DNA from: an uncultured Nitrososphaerales archaeon
GTDB taxonomy: Archaea; Thermoproteota; Nitrososphaeria; Nitrososphaerales; Nitrosocaldaceae
Length of the DNA stretch: 64,000 bases
Assembly (NCBI GenBank): GCA_938030895.1
Contig: CALHIV010000003.1
Span: forward strand, 47,982-111,981
Direction: 5' to 3'
How positions within the stretch are numbered: position 1 is the first letter of the stretch; every line of letters begins with the position of its first letter. Position numbers and translations under genes: made by a program. The notes under the pieces are model-generated. The model made no database searches and was not told where the DNA came from. It saw only the letters and a list, made by a program, of their open reading frames with translations. Of this stretch, positions 35,529-44,572 are shown piece after piece.

Positions 35529-35955
35529 ATGATAGTAGATAAGAATATTGTGGTTTTGATAATAATCATCCTCTAACAGTACTGGCTATAGCATATGTAA
35601 GCGTACTTTTGGGGTCATGATGCTACGGATAGGGTAGATAATAATAGTCCATCGTTAGAAGAGTGGAGATCATTGGATTATTGGAGGAAGACTCGGGAGG
35701 TTATACTGAATAGTAGGGAGTGATCTTACAGATAAGGGGATGACGTTTCCCATCCATAATGGGTTTGATGGTTTGGTTCCTGGAGATAGAACTCTTGTAT
35801 TTCTGGAAATGGAAGAGGAAGAAGCGCCAAGCTATTCCTAGGAGTTGATACATAGTAGGGTTATATACAAGATATTTGGCAATAAGGCTTATTGCTGTTA
35901 TAATAATGGTATAGATCTGGAGTCGATAAGTTGATTGAGCAAGCAAGAGGGTAAA
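35529..35955 (+). pseudogene. Decayed partner gene of the metalloprotease cassette
   Basis: Starts five bases after the protease remnant with ATG and a short hydrophobic segment (DKNIVVLIIIIL) ended by TAA. Later frames contain PGDRTLVFLE and YKIFGNKAYCCYNNGIDLESI, which align with KKGERVLLFLKY and the end KFSIDENNIAY...YKLDELI of the intact gene at 45138. Thus the two-gene order is kept in both loci. The middle is unrecognisable. An 81-codon ORF on the other strand (35701-35946) is a shadow. 35956-36056 holds nothing recognisable. Confidence 0.65.
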
Positions 35956-36056
35956 GGGTATGACTATGAAGGCAGAGTATATAGTGCTAGGGAGGGAGGA
36001 TAGCAGAGATAGAACCTATTAAACGTATATGAGCAACATGTAATAAATAACCAGTA

Positions 36057-36830
36057 TTATAAAGTAGCCAGTTTGAGGAATATATCTTTCCTCTCATCCC
36101 TTATAAGTTCTTTGATCGAGACATCTTCTGCATCTTCATACTCTAACCCTCTAACTATTGCTATTGGTACACCCCTACTCTTACCCATTACCAGTTCTGC
36201 AGCAGATGCTATCTCATCCACTACCGCTATACTCGTTACCCTCAACTCCCTACCATACATATCCCTCAAACCTCTATAATCGATGATAGGCTTTATCCCT
36301 GCAATACCTATAGCAACATTCACCTGCCCTTCTCTAAACGGCCTTCCAAATGTATCTGAGATTATAACTGCTATCCTCTTGCCAGTAGCATTAATCAAAC
36401 CTTCCCTTATACTCCTTGCTGATGCATCTGGATCTATTGGTAGTAGGGTAACATAACCATCCTCAACGTTAGAACCATCTATTGCTGAATTGGCACATAT
36501 GAAGCCATGCCTAGTCTCTGTTATTATAACCCCGTTCTGCATCGCAACTATCCTCTTGGCCTCTCTAAGCATCAGCTCAACGACTCTAGGGTCCTTCCCT
36601 TGCTCTTCTGCTATCTTTACTGCATCTGCCGAAGGGGTAACATCTCTTAGATCCACAACCATTCCCTCCGCCTTTGATACTATCTTCTGTGTAACAACCA
36701 CAACATCCTTATCTACTAGTTCCAATCCATTCGCCCTTATTGAATAGAGTATGAGTGATGCAAGATTATGACCCTTGGAGATCTTGATATCCTTTGCCAT
36801 ATGGACTGGTATTATCTCTACCTTGTTCAT
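36057..36830 (-). CDS. cofE: Coenzyme F420-0:L-glutamate ligase
   Basis: GTP-dependent ligase that adds glutamate to F420-0. The protein has VEIIPVHMAKDIKISKGHNLASLIL at the N-terminus, VVVVTQKIVSKAEG, RHGFICANSAIDGSNVEDG (~105), DTFGRPFREGQVNVAIGIAG (~160) and VDEIASAAELVMGK. I take MNKVEIIPVH (36830) as the start from the family pattern; an in-frame ATG at 36899 would add 23 unmatched residues but would abut the serB-like stop by three bases. F420 is known in ammonia-oxidising archaea. Confidence 0.88.
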   Translation of the reverse strand: MNKVEIIPVHMAKDIKISKGHNLASLILYSIRANGLELVDKDVVVVTQKIVSKAEGMVVDLRDVTPSADAVKIAEEQGKDPRVVELMLREAKRIVAMQNGVIITETRHGFICANSAIDGSNVEDGYVTLLPIDPDASARSIREGLINATGKRIAVIISDTFGRPFREGQVNVAIGIAGIKPIIDYRGLRDMYGRELRVTSIAVVDEIASAAELVMGKSRGVPIAIVRGLEYEDAEDVSIKELIRDERKDIFLKLATL

Positions 36831-36902
36831 CTTCCCATATACAGGCAAGATGTAATAATGGATTCTATATAGCCCTTCTCTTCTATTACTACCCACCATA
36901 CA

Positions 36903-37541
36903 TCATTGCTTTATCATGGCACTGTAATACCTCTCTATAACTCCTATGAGGAGAGTAAGATCCTTCCCATCTATAACAACATCAGCCCTCTCCTTCACTA
37001 TATTCTGTGCATTGAATGCAACCTTGAGCCCTGCTATATCGAAGAGGGTTAGATCATTTGCACCATCAACAACAGCAGTTATATGCTCCTTCTTCACCTT
37101 CCAATCCCTCAAGATCTTTGCTATGGCATTTGCCTTCCTAGAGTCAACCTGTATATCTACCCCAACTAGTCTGCCATCTCTGAATATCAGTTCATTGGCA
37201 GCAATGTAGTCCAGCTTGAGTTCATCCTTGAGCCTATCTGTTATTATTGTGAACCCTCCAGAGACGGCAACTATCTTGAAGCCCATACGCTTAAGGTAAG
37301 AGCACACCTCCTTCGCACCCTTCATTATAGGCATGCTGTTTGCTACCTCTAATGCTTTATCATAATCTATACCCCTTATCGTATCTATCCTCCTTAGCAG
37401 CCCTTCCTCCCATGGTATCTCGCCCCTTATGCCTTTGATAGTTATCTCCATAACCTCCTTCTCTTTACCTACAAGCTTGGCTAGCATTGGTAGATACTCT
37501 GCATCGTATAGCACACCTTCCACATCGAATACTACAAGCAT
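36903..37541 (-). CDS. SerB-like HAD phosphatase
   Basis: Haloacid-dehalogenase fold close to phosphoserine phosphatase: motif I FDVEGVLYDAEY (~6-12), a four-helix cap (~18-75), motif II AVSGGFTIITDRL (~97), motif III Lys near DSRKANAI, and motif IV VVDGANDLTLFDIAG (~165). Motif I is DxE rather than the usual DxD; the +2 acid normally protonates the leaving group. It may still be the serine-pathway enzyme. ATG at 37541 chosen; a longer reading to 37640 adds 33 residues with no homology pattern. Confidence 0.78.
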   Translation of the reverse strand: MLVVFDVEGVLYDAEYLPMLAKLVGKEKEVMEITIKGIRGEIPWEEGLLRRIDTIRGIDYDKALEVANSMPIMKGAKEVCSYLKRMGFKIVAVSGGFTIITDRLKDELKLDYIAANELIFRDGRLVGVDIQVDSRKANAIAKILRDWKVKKEHITAVVDGANDLTLFDIAGLKVAFNAQNIVKERADVVIDGKDLTLLIGVIERYYSAMIKQ

Positions 37542-37651
37542 GATTACTATCAGCAGTGATAATAGACTATATAAGTGTAAGTATAGTTCATTATACCATC
37601 TTACCACATCATTATCAATACTTATATTCCATATATTCATCTAGTAGAGTA

Positions 37652-37957
37652 TTGAGCGAGGGAGATATACAGCACAAGTACATTGTAGAGGTTAAGGAGG
37701 GTAAGAGCATAAGGATATCGGATACAGGTAAGAGAGAGTTGAAGGAGTTAGGGATGATGGATGATAAGGGCAAGTTGAAGATAAAGGGTCTTAGTGCAAA
37801 GATGCTCTCAAGGATGAAGAAGGAGTATGTAGAGTGCCCGGTCTTGAGCAAGGATGTTAACTTTATAGAGTGTTATGTATGCTCAAACTTCATAAGCAGA
37901 TTGAGGGGGCAGGTGTACTGCAAAGGGGAGCCTCTTGCTGTAAATGCTAGTACTTAA
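37652..37957 (+). CDS. Unknown protein with C-terminal Cys cluster, ~101 aa
   Basis: Starts at TTG 37652 (MSEGDIQHKYIVEVKEG) about 25 bases after a TATA-like ATATATTC. Beta-strand and Lys-rich N-terminal half, then CPVLSKDVNFIECYVCSNFISRLRGQVYCKG with four Cys that could bind zinc or a cluster. Diverges from the serB-like gene and ends 70 bases before proS. Resembles small conserved thaumarchaeal proteins but I cannot name it. Confidence 0.6.
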   Translation: MSEGDIQHKYIVEVKEGKSIRISDTGKRELKELGMMDDKGKLKIKGLSAKMLSRMKKEYVECPVLSKDVNFIECYVCSNFISRLRGQVYCKGEPLAVNAST

Positions 37958-38027
37958 AGATTAGGACGAGGCAGATAATCAAGGATATTATATAAGGGTA
38001 TATTGGCTAGTAATGAAGTGAAAGGGC

Positions 38028-39530
38028 GTGAATGATCTAGGGGTTACAGTAAAGAAGGATGAGGATTTTGCAGAGTGGTATATACAGGTTGTATTGAAGA
38101 GCAACCTACTCGATTATGCCCCAATCAAGGGCTTCATTGTGCTGAAGCCTTATGGCTATGCCATATGGGAGAGGATAAGAGAAGTGGCAGATAAGCGCTT
38201 CAAGGAGAGTGGGCATCAGAATGCATTCCTCCCAACACTGATACCAGAGAGTCTATTGAGCAAGGAGGCTGAGCACTTTGAGGGCTTCAAGCCAGAGGTA
38301 TTCTGGGTTACCCATGCTGGAAATGATGAACTTGGTGAGAGGTTAGCATTAAGACCTACATCAGAGACCCTAGCATATGAGATATTCTCGAGGTGGATAA
38401 GGAGTTATAGAGATCTGCCATTGAAGATAAACTTCTGGAATACAGCGCTAAGGGCAGAGATCAAGTCTACAAAACCATTGATAAGAACATCTGAGTTCCT
38501 ATGGCAGGAGGGGCATACGGTACATGCAAGTAAGGAGGAGGCTGAAGATGAGGCTAGACTCATGCTCTCAATATACAAAGAGATAATAGAGGAGTATCTT
38601 GCTATACCAGTTATAGCAGGGTACAAGAGTGATAAGGAGAAGTTTGTAGGAGCAGATTATACACTGACGCTAGAAGCATTGATGCCAGATGGTAGGGCAC
38701 TACAGATGGGTACATCCCATAACCTAGGCCAGAACTTCTCAAGGCCATTCAACATAAAGTTTCTAGGCAAGGATGGTAAAGAGCATTATGCATGGCAGAC
38801 CTCATGGGGCATATCATGGCGCTTGATAGGTGCGTTGGTCATGATTCATGGAGATGATAAGGGTTTGGTACTCCCACCAAGGATAGCCCCGATACAGATA
38901 GTTGTAGTACCAATATTCTATGGCGATGATAGCAAGCACTCAGTCATAGATAAGTGTAAGAATGTATATGCACTGCTTAGGGATAGGTTCAGGGTACATC
39001 TTGATGATAGAGAGGAGTATACACCAGGTTACAAGTTCAATGACTGGGAGTTGAAGGGCGTCCCTCTAAGGGTAGAGATAGGCCCTAGAGATGTGAAGCA
39101 GGGTAAGGTTGTACTTGCTAGGAGGGATGATAGCAGGAAGGTTAGTGTAGGGGATGAAGAGTTGTTAGATGCAGTAACTAATATGCTAGAGGATATACAG
39201 CATAGCCTATATAGAAGGGCATATGAGTTCCTTAAGAGTCATACCTTCTCTACCCTCACCTACGATGAGTTCAAGGAGCATATAGAGCATGGGTTTGTAA
39301 GGGCGTATTGGTGTGGCTCACAGGAGTGTGAACTAAGGATAAAGGAGGAGACTGGCGCAGATATAAGAGTTATACCATTCACTGATGATAGTATTAATGA
39401 TACAGATATGTTAAAGGAGGGGGGGATGATGAAGAAGGAGCAGGTTAGAGATGGGGATGAAGGAGATACTAGATGCATCTACTGTAGGAGGAGTGCAGGA
39501 AAGATCGCATACTTTGCAAAGGCATACTAA
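38028..39530 (+). CDS. proS: Prolyl-tRNA synthetase, archaeal/eukaryal type
   Basis: Class II enzyme: motif 1 region GFIVLKPYGYAIWERI, motif 2 LRPTSETLAYEIFSRW and RTSEFLWQEGHTVHAS, motif 3 with HGDDKGLVLPPRIAP, then the anticodon domain (RDRFRVHLDDREEYTPGYKFNDWELKGVP) and the extra C-terminal zinc domain (CGSQECELRIKE ... CIYCRRSAGKIAYFAKAY) ending in Tyr as usual for this type. No editing insertion, as expected. The start is GTG at 38028; TATATAAGG at ~37990-37998 lies upstream. Confidence 0.95.
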   Translation: MNDLGVTVKKDEDFAEWYIQVVLKSNLLDYAPIKGFIVLKPYGYAIWERIREVADKRFKESGHQNAFLPTLIPESLLSKEAEHFEGFKPEVFWVTHAGNDELGERLALRPTSETLAYEIFSRWIRSYRDLPLKINFWNTALRAEIKSTKPLIRTSEFLWQEGHTVHASKEEAEDEARLMLSIYKEIIEEYLAIPVIAGYKSDKEKFVGADYTLTLEALMPDGRALQMGTSHNLGQNFSRPFNIKFLGKDGKEHYAWQTSWGISWRLIGALVMIHGDDKGLVLPPRIAPIQIVVVPIFYGDDSKHSVIDKCKNVYALLRDRFRVHLDDREEYTPGYKFNDWELKGVPLRVEIGPRDVKQGKVVLARRDDSRKVSVGDEELLDAVTNMLEDIQHSLYRRAYEFLKSHTFSTLTYDEFKEHIEHGFVRAYWCGSQECELRIKEETGADIRVIPFTDDSINDTDMLKEGGMMKKEQVRDGDEGDTRCIYCRRSAGKIAYFAKAY

Positions 39531-39544
39531 ATTATAGATAAGGT

Positions 39545-40255
39545 ATGGGGCTATCAGATATAATAAATACGCTTATAGTATTGGCGGATAGCCTAGGCTA
39601 CATAGGCCTCTTTGTAATAAGTTTCGTTGCAAGCATAATAATATTTGTGCCCATACCGTTCTTTCCTATACTTGCAATAATGAGCATAGATCCAAAGTTC
39701 GATCCCCATCTACTAGCATTCTCCAGCGCACTAGGTGCAAGCATAGCCAAAGTGATAATCTTTTACAGCAGTTACTATGGGAGGAGGTTAATAAGCAGGG
39801 AGAGCAAGATTAAGATGAGACCATTGCAGAGGCTGCTCAAGAGGTATGGATGGTACGCCTCATTCATAGCAGCAGCAACACCAATACCAGATGATCTGGT
39901 ATACATACCACTTGGATTAGCAAAGTACAATCCTCTCATGTTCTTCACCTCGCTCCTAGCAGGGAAGATGCTAATCTCTGAGGCGGTTGTATGGGGAGCA
40001 AGGAGTGGGTTCAACCTGCTTGAGTATGTTGAAGGTGGCGAGGATACACCATTATTTTATGTATCATTAGTAGGTACTATAGTGCTAATAGGCGTATCTA
40101 TCTACTTCATGGTGAAGGTTGATTGGGGTAGAGTTATAGGTAGGTTGTTCCCTTGGACGTTGAACTCTAGTTCTGATAGTAGTAGTGATGTGGATGATGG
40201 GAATGATAGTAATGATGATGAGTTTGGAGATGGTGAGAGTAAGAGATCAAAATAG
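39545..40255 (+). CDS. VTT/DedA-like membrane protein
   Basis: About five hydrophobic segments with the VTT-type core: IGLFVISFVASIIIFVPIPFFPILAI, then RRLISRESKIKMRPLQRLLKRYGWYASFIAAATPIPDDLVYIPLGLAKYN, where Arg/Pro/Gly residues are conserved in DedA proteins. Related bacterial members affect lipid scrambling and membrane potential. The C-terminal ~35 residues are a Ser/Asp/Asn tail (SSSDVDDGNDSNDDEFGDGES). It starts 14 bases after proS and is probably cotranscribed. Confidence 0.75.
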   Translation: MGLSDIINTLIVLADSLGYIGLFVISFVASIIIFVPIPFFPILAIMSIDPKFDPHLLAFSSALGASIAKVIIFYSSYYGRRLISRESKIKMRPLQRLLKRYGWYASFIAAATPIPDDLVYIPLGLAKYNPLMFFTSLLAGKMLISEAVVWGARSGFNLLEYVEGGEDTPLFYVSLVGTIVLIGVSIYFMVKVDWGRVIGRLFPWTLNSSSDSSSDVDDGNDSNDDEFGDGESKRSK

Positions 40256-40354
40256 CAACATCCTGAGAATGATAGTAATGATGAGTTTAGAGGGGAGTAT
40301 AGGCAAGTGATCATCATACCAACTATATTAAGATTATAATATACTAGTGGGCAG

Positions 40355-40786
40355 GTGCTTATAAAGCCTACTTATATACTTTTATGTTGTATACCATATG
40401 CAATAGCAATATTTGTATTTACCATTATAGAATATAATGGTATGTACTATGAAACGATGAGAATAGGGAGTAAGTACTCCATAAGCAAAGGGGAGGATTC
40501 GGTAACTATAGTGAGGATGATGAGTGATTACTTTGAGAAGGTGTACATAAACAAGGATGGTTATGTTAACATAACCATGAATAGGTTCAGCATTAGATTC
40601 TCCTACCCTAAGCATCTGAGCATGATGAGTATAGGGGAGATATCAGAGATACTAGAGTATGAGGGGAAGAGGTATATGAGGGATTCTCTGCTGATAGAGA
40701 GGATAAACAGGATGATGTATGACCTCATAAAGTACTATCATACCAATAATCCAAACTATGATATCCTAAACTATATTACGCCATAG
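40355..40786 (+). CDS. Unknown membrane-anchored protein, 143 aa
   Basis: Begins at GTG 40355 with one hydrophobic segment (~5-25, ILLCCIPYAIAIFVFTII), then ~115 residues of basic alpha/beta sequence with YVNITMNRFSIRFSYPKHL and a C-terminal helix (RINRMMYDLIKYY). The start is uncertain; an ATG at MYYETMRIG would remove the anchor. Converges with the AAG gene, overlapping by 11 bases. Not recognised. Confidence 0.5.
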   Translation: MLIKPTYILLCCIPYAIAIFVFTIIEYNGMYYETMRIGSKYSISKGEDSVTIVRMMSDYFEKVYINKDGYVNITMNRFSIRFSYPKHLSMMSIGEISEILEYEGKRYMRDSLLIERINRMMYDLIKYYHTNNPNYDILNYITP

Positions 40787-41369
40787 CCTTTGATACGAAC
40801 CTGTTACCCTTGATCATGAACCTCCAGAGCCTATCTATACCTTCAGATACACCTATCCTCTTTGTAGCAACTATATCCGTATCGCTTACACTGTAACCCT
40901 CTGCTATGTATAGTTCCCCATCTACTGTGAGATCAAGCCCATTATGCCTAGAATCTATACCTAATGCTCTTGTCAGCTTACCCGGTCCATTTGTGAGCAT
41001 CTCTACCTTGATGCCTTTAGTAGCAGACCTGTTTCTTGCCATAACATCTATACCATGTATAGGCTCTATAGCCCTTATGAGCACTGCACCAGCCTCCACA
41101 TCCTTCTTCTTTGCTACTACATTGAGACAGTAATGGTTGCCATAGATGAAGTACACATATGCATATCCAACCTCTCCAAACATAACACTATTCCTTGCTG
41201 TCATACCTCTATATGCATGGCTTGCAGGATCATCCCTCGTGTAGGCTTCAGTCTCAACTATGATGCCAGAGAGTATGTTATGATCTATAATCCTTACAAG
41301 CATCTTTCCAAGTAGGCTCTTTGCAACCTCTACGGTATCCCTTGCATAGAACTCCCTTCCAAGTATCAT
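40776..41369 (-). CDS. 3-methyladenine DNA glycosylase (AAG/MPG family)
   Basis: Excises alkylated purines. Conserved stretches: FYARDTVEVAKSLLGKMLV, the catalytic Glu in IIVETEAYTRDDPASHAYRGMTARN, FGEVGYAYVYFIYGNHYCLNVVA and NGPGKLTRALGI. ATG 41369 is selected over 41414: the longer one leaves just seven bases to the divergent DUF35 gene, while minus-strand GATATACTTAA at ~41393-41403 lies 25-30 bases before 41369. That element also works as TATA for the opposite gene. Confidence 0.9.
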   Translation of the reverse strand: MILGREFYARDTVEVAKSLLGKMLVRIIDHNILSGIIVETEAYTRDDPASHAYRGMTARNSVMFGEVGYAYVYFIYGNHYCLNVVAKKKDVEAGAVLIRAIEPIHGIDVMARNRSATKGIKVEMLTNGPGKLTRALGIDSRHNGLDLTVDGELYIAEGYSVSDTDIVATKRIGVSEGIDRLWRFMIKGNRFVSKAMA

Positions 41370-41421
41370 CAGTGATAGAGCACTGGAACGATTAAGTATA
41401 TCTTTCTCTACCAACTAGGTT

Positions 41422-41784
41422 ATGCAGAGGTTCCTCGATGCACTATCAAAGGGTGTATTTGCATCTGCTAGATGCAGATACTGCCATTCTATCATATGGC
41501 CTCCAAACCCTGTATGCAGGAGATGCCTTAGTAGCGATATAGAGTGGGTATATACTGATCCTAGTAAGGATGAGATCAGAGGTAGGATAATGGCAGTCTC
41601 AGAGTCATACATAAATGGCGTAAGGTTTGCGTTCATAGAGTTGGAGAACGGGATAAGGCTGCTTGGTAGGGTTCTAGATGATAAGCAAGAGCCAAGTGTA
41701 GGTTCCCTAGTAGTTATGGTTGGATGTGGTATAATAGATGATAGCGATGAGCCATACTATCTATTCAAGAGGTTACATACTTAA
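41422..41784 (+). CDS. DUF35 zinc-ribbon/OB-fold protein
   Basis: 120 residues: N-terminal helix, zinc ribbon CRYCHSIIWPPNPVCRRC (C-x2-C...C-x2-C, ~18-35) and an OB-fold (EIRGRIMAVSESYINGVRFAFIELENGIRLLGRV). Members of this family act with thiolases and acyl-CoA/hydratase enzymes; no such partner is adjacent here. Shares a bidirectional promoter with the AAG gene. Confidence 0.83.
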   Translation: MQRFLDALSKGVFASARCRYCHSIIWPPNPVCRRCLSSDIEWVYTDPSKDEIRGRIMAVSESYINGVRFAFIELENGIRLLGRVLDDKQEPSVGSLVVMVGCGIIDDSDEPYYLFKRLHT

Positions 41785-41818
41785 AATACTTAAAATACTT
41801 AATCTCATATGTAAGGGG

Positions 41819-42433
41819 GTGGATAGTGTAAGGACCAACAGGACTAGGAGGCAGAGGGGCTACAGCTTCGAGTACGAACTCGTTAAAAGGATAAACTCTT
41901 GCAATGGATGGAGGGCAATAAGGCTTGGTTCTCCAAGTGTCTCGCTTCCAGATGTCATAGCAGTTAACAATACTAGAGGCGTAATGCTAGCAATAGAGGC
42001 AAAGAGTACAAGTACCGATACGATAAAGGTACCTATAGAGCAGGTAGCAAGGTGCATAAACTGGCTCAACCTATTCACTAGATACAGGCATAGGAATGCT
42101 ATACTTGCCTTGAAGTTCATGAGCAAGAAGTGGAAGAAGGCGGATACATATGAGCATAGAGAACTGCAGGAGTACTATTACTTGCTATGGAATGCTACTG
42201 CTAGAACTGCAACCCTTCCAGATAAAGAGGTTATAGCAAGGGCACTGGAAGAGAGTAAGGATAAGAGGAAGGCATACATAGCATGTAGGTATGATGGGAG
42301 CCTTTACATATACATGAATTATACCGCTACCCCCATAAATCCCAGTCCTAATGCAGATGACAGTTTTAATGGTAATGGGGATGAGAGAAGGATAAGACTA
42401 ACTCTAGTTCCATTCGAGATGCCTTGGCAATAG
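41819..42433 (+). CDS. Holliday junction resolvase Hjc-like nuclease
   Basis: PD-(D/E)XK fold: RQRGYSFEYELVKRINS (helix with Glu), LGSPSVSLPDVIAV (Asp) and LAIEAKSTSTD (Glu-x-Lys), then VPIEQVARCINWL, all in the order of archaeal Hjc. The C-terminal extension (~110-204) is longer than in Hjc and ends with a loop (FNGNGDERR) from GGTAAT repeats. GTG at 41819 is chosen: a GGGGG run precedes it and two TTAAAATAC repeats (41781-41800) supply promoter elements. The longer ORF start inside the DUF35 gene is unlikely. Confidence 0.8.
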   Translation: MDSVRTNRTRRQRGYSFEYELVKRINSCNGWRAIRLGSPSVSLPDVIAVNNTRGVMLAIEAKSTSTDTIKVPIEQVARCINWLNLFTRYRHRNAILALKFMSKKWKKADTYEHRELQEYYYLLWNATARTATLPDKEVIARALEESKDKRKAYIACRYDGSLYIYMNYTATPINPSPNADDSFNGNGDERRIRLTLVPFEMPWQ

Positions 42434-42524
42434 CATTAGTAGTTATGGCAGTGTATTAGCACTAACTAAACTATCTCTTAACATATAATAAAAACTTTTA
42501 ACCATCATCATAATCTTATATCTT

Positions 42525-42881
42525 ATGAGCTACTACACCGATGAGAGGCTCATAACAAGCAGAGACGCATTGAACAGATGGGAGTTCAAGCTTAAACTGC
42601 TTGAGGTTGTGGAGAATGCAAGAGATCCAGCAGCATTCAAGTTCGGGCATAGGATACTTGTGAAGAAGGTCCTTGTGATAATAAGGAACCTTAGAACCAA
42701 CGAGGTTACAGAGAAGGAACTAGACCTTGAGGAGATAGAGAATGAGATAAGGAGTAAGAGGTACTTCAGCTCAGCCAATAGATGGGTTGCACCATCTGAG
42801 ATAAAGAATGGTTATATAGTTGGTTATAGGCACAGCGACCTTCTTGCCAATGCAATAGCATTAGACTATATAGTTATATAG
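42525..42881 (+). CDS. Unknown protein, 118 aa
   Basis: Starts MSYYTDERLITSRDALNRWEF, has a basic strand-rich centre (HRILVKKVLVIIRNLRTNEVTEKELDLEEIENEI) and ends with VGYRHSDLLANAIALDYIVI. No cysteines, signal or membrane segment. TATA-like AATAAAAACTT at ~42488-42498 is close to the usual spacing from the ATG. I do not recognise the family; the coding signal is clear. Confidence 0.6.
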   Translation: MSYYTDERLITSRDALNRWEFKLKLLEVVENARDPAAFKFGHRILVKKVLVIIRNLRTNEVTEKELDLEEIENEIRSKRYFSSANRWVAPSEIKNGYIVGYRHSDLLANAIALDYIVI

Positions 42882-42910
42882 AGAACTGTAGTGTAAGGGA
42901 ATACCTTACT

Positions 42911-42926
42911 ATAGATTTAAATCTAT
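42911..42926. promoter_or_regulatory. 16-bp perfect palindrome over TATA box
   Basis: ATAGATTTAAATCTAT is self-complementary over all 16 bases; its TTTAAA centre lies about 27 bases before the ATG at 42946, the normal TATA position. Overlap of palindrome and TATA suggests a repressor that blocks TBP. Confidence 0.55.
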
Positions 42927-42945
42927 GCTATGTTTATAATATATC

Positions 42946-43080
42946 ATGGCACGTTGCGAATGTGGTATATGTAATCATACATCGGATAAGGAATGCCTCG
43001 AGAAGGAGTGCAAGTGTTGCATAAACTTCCATCTTAGATCTGGCTCTAAGATCTTAACCATCCAGTATCATAAGGTATAA
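42946..43080 (+). CDS. Small Cys-rich protein, 44 aa
   Basis: Begins MARCECGICNHTSDKECLEKEC and continues KCCINFH. Seven Cys in the first 25 residues plus His give room for two metal sites, as in small thaumarchaeal metal-binding or redox proteins. The last 15 residues are basic and lack cysteine. TATA spacing and a clean stop support it being real. Function unknown; metallothionein-like or zinc-cluster roles are guesses. Confidence 0.62.
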   Translation: MARCECGICNHTSDKECLEKECKCCINFHLRSGSKILTIQYHKV

Positions 43081-43134
43081 TATATAGGTGGAGATCCTAG
43101 CTTTATAAGTAGGTATAGACTCCTTACTAGGGTC

Positions 43135-44484
43135 ATGAGGATGGAGGCTTATCAGGAGTGTATAGATCCATCATGTAGGCTGGGGTATCCCATAGACGAG
43201 TTCAGGATAACATGCGAGAGAGGCCATGCCCTTGATGTGAAGTATGCTCATACACCAGATGAGAGCCTCAAGAACGTATTCTATGCTAGAAGGAACCATG
43301 GCAACAACATATACAATGAGAGCGGGGTATGGCGCTTCAGGGATCTTATAAACTTTGCACAGATAGATACTGAGGAGTATGAGGAGTGCAAGAAGTATCT
43401 AGTATCCCTTGATGGTGCCGAAGGTAGACTATCAAAGCCATTCAAGATGAGCAAGGTTGCAGAGTACGCTGGTATGGATAAGGACTGTCTCTTCCTACAG
43501 CCTGAAGGTTACAATCCAAGTGGATCATTCAAGGATAATGGTATGGCAACAGCGCTAACCCATGCAAAGATGCTTAATGTGAAGAAGATAATGTGTGCTT
43601 CTACAGGTAACACATCAGCATCAGCAGCAATGTATGCCTCAAACGAGGGCATGTTATGCGAGGTATATGTGCCTAGAGGTGAGATAGCCATAGGGAAGTT
43701 AGGGCAGGCATTACAGTTCGGTGCCCAAGTTGTAGAGGTTGATGGGAACTTTGATGATGCATTGCAGATAATGTTGATGGAGGCTAGAAGGAGTAACGCA
43801 TATGTTGTAAACTCTGTTAACCCGTTCAGGCTTGAGGGGCAGAAGACTATAGTGTATAGAGCGCTAGAGTACCTTGACTGGAATCCTCCTGACTGGATAG
43901 TGTATCCTGGAGGTGCGCTGGGCAACACATCAAGCGCTGGGAAATGCTTGATGGAACTGTATGAGTGGGGCTGGATAAAGAAGGTGCCAAGACTTGCCAT
44001 AATAAATGCTGAAGGTGCAAATACCCTCTATACGCTCTACAATGGGAGGTTCAATGGAAGGGCATTGAGATGGAACAAGGGCAAGGTCGATCTTGAACTT
44101 ATAGAGGAGTATTATGCATACATGGATAAGCAAGGTATGAAGCCAAAGACTGAGGCAACTGCAATACAGATAGGCAAACCTTCCAATCTATTAAAGGGTC
44201 TAAGAGCATTGGAGTTCACAGATGGGGTTGTGGAGCAGGTTAGCGATAGCGAGATGTATGATGGGATGGCAGTGGTTGGGCTCAATGGCTTTGATTGTGA
44301 ACTTGCATCTGGGGCAGTGCCAGCAGGGATAAAGAAGTTGAGGGAGATGGAGGTTATAAAGAGGGATGATATAGTCGTTGGTATACTCACAGGCAGGCAG
44401 AAGGATCCTAGTCTAGTGATAAGGTACCATATGGATGCTAGCAGGAGATTTGCAGTTACCCCAAGGGCATATAAAGATAAGTGA
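43135..44484 (+). CDS. thrC: Threonine synthase
   Basis: PLP enzyme converting O-phosphohomoserine to threonine. The N-terminal ~30 residues hold a zinc-ribbon-like C/C...C/H (ECIDPSC, ITCERGH). PLP lysine is in PEGYNPSGSFKDNGMA (~130), followed by CASTGNTSASAAMYA and the phosphate loop YPGGALGNTSSA. Length 449 is within the family range. Free-standing; TATA-like CTTTATAAG at ~43101-43109. Confidence 0.93.
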   Translation: MRMEAYQECIDPSCRLGYPIDEFRITCERGHALDVKYAHTPDESLKNVFYARRNHGNNIYNESGVWRFRDLINFAQIDTEEYEECKKYLVSLDGAEGRLSKPFKMSKVAEYAGMDKDCLFLQPEGYNPSGSFKDNGMATALTHAKMLNVKKIMCASTGNTSASAAMYASNEGMLCEVYVPRGEIAIGKLGQALQFGAQVVEVDGNFDDALQIMLMEARRSNAYVVNSVNPFRLEGQKTIVYRALEYLDWNPPDWIVYPGGALGNTSSAGKCLMELYEWGWIKKVPRLAIINAEGANTLYTLYNGRFNGRALRWNKGKVDLELIEEYYAYMDKQGMKPKTEATAIQIGKPSNLLKGLRALEFTDGVVEQVSDSEMYDGMAVVGLNGFDCELASGAVPAGIKKLREMEVIKRDDIVVGILTGRQKDPSLVIRYHMDASRRFAVTPRAYKDK

Positions 44485-44572
44485 TGATCTACACATGCTG
44501 GTATAGTTAGGTCTACACCATAGTTTCATTATTATTGATCGATATATATATCAGAATTTGTAATCTTATATT

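Noticed and set aside
35701..35946. 81-codon minus-strand ORF in the gene-poor region
   Set aside because: The plus strand here carries identifiable remnants of the partner gene; the minus ORF has no start signal or known pattern.
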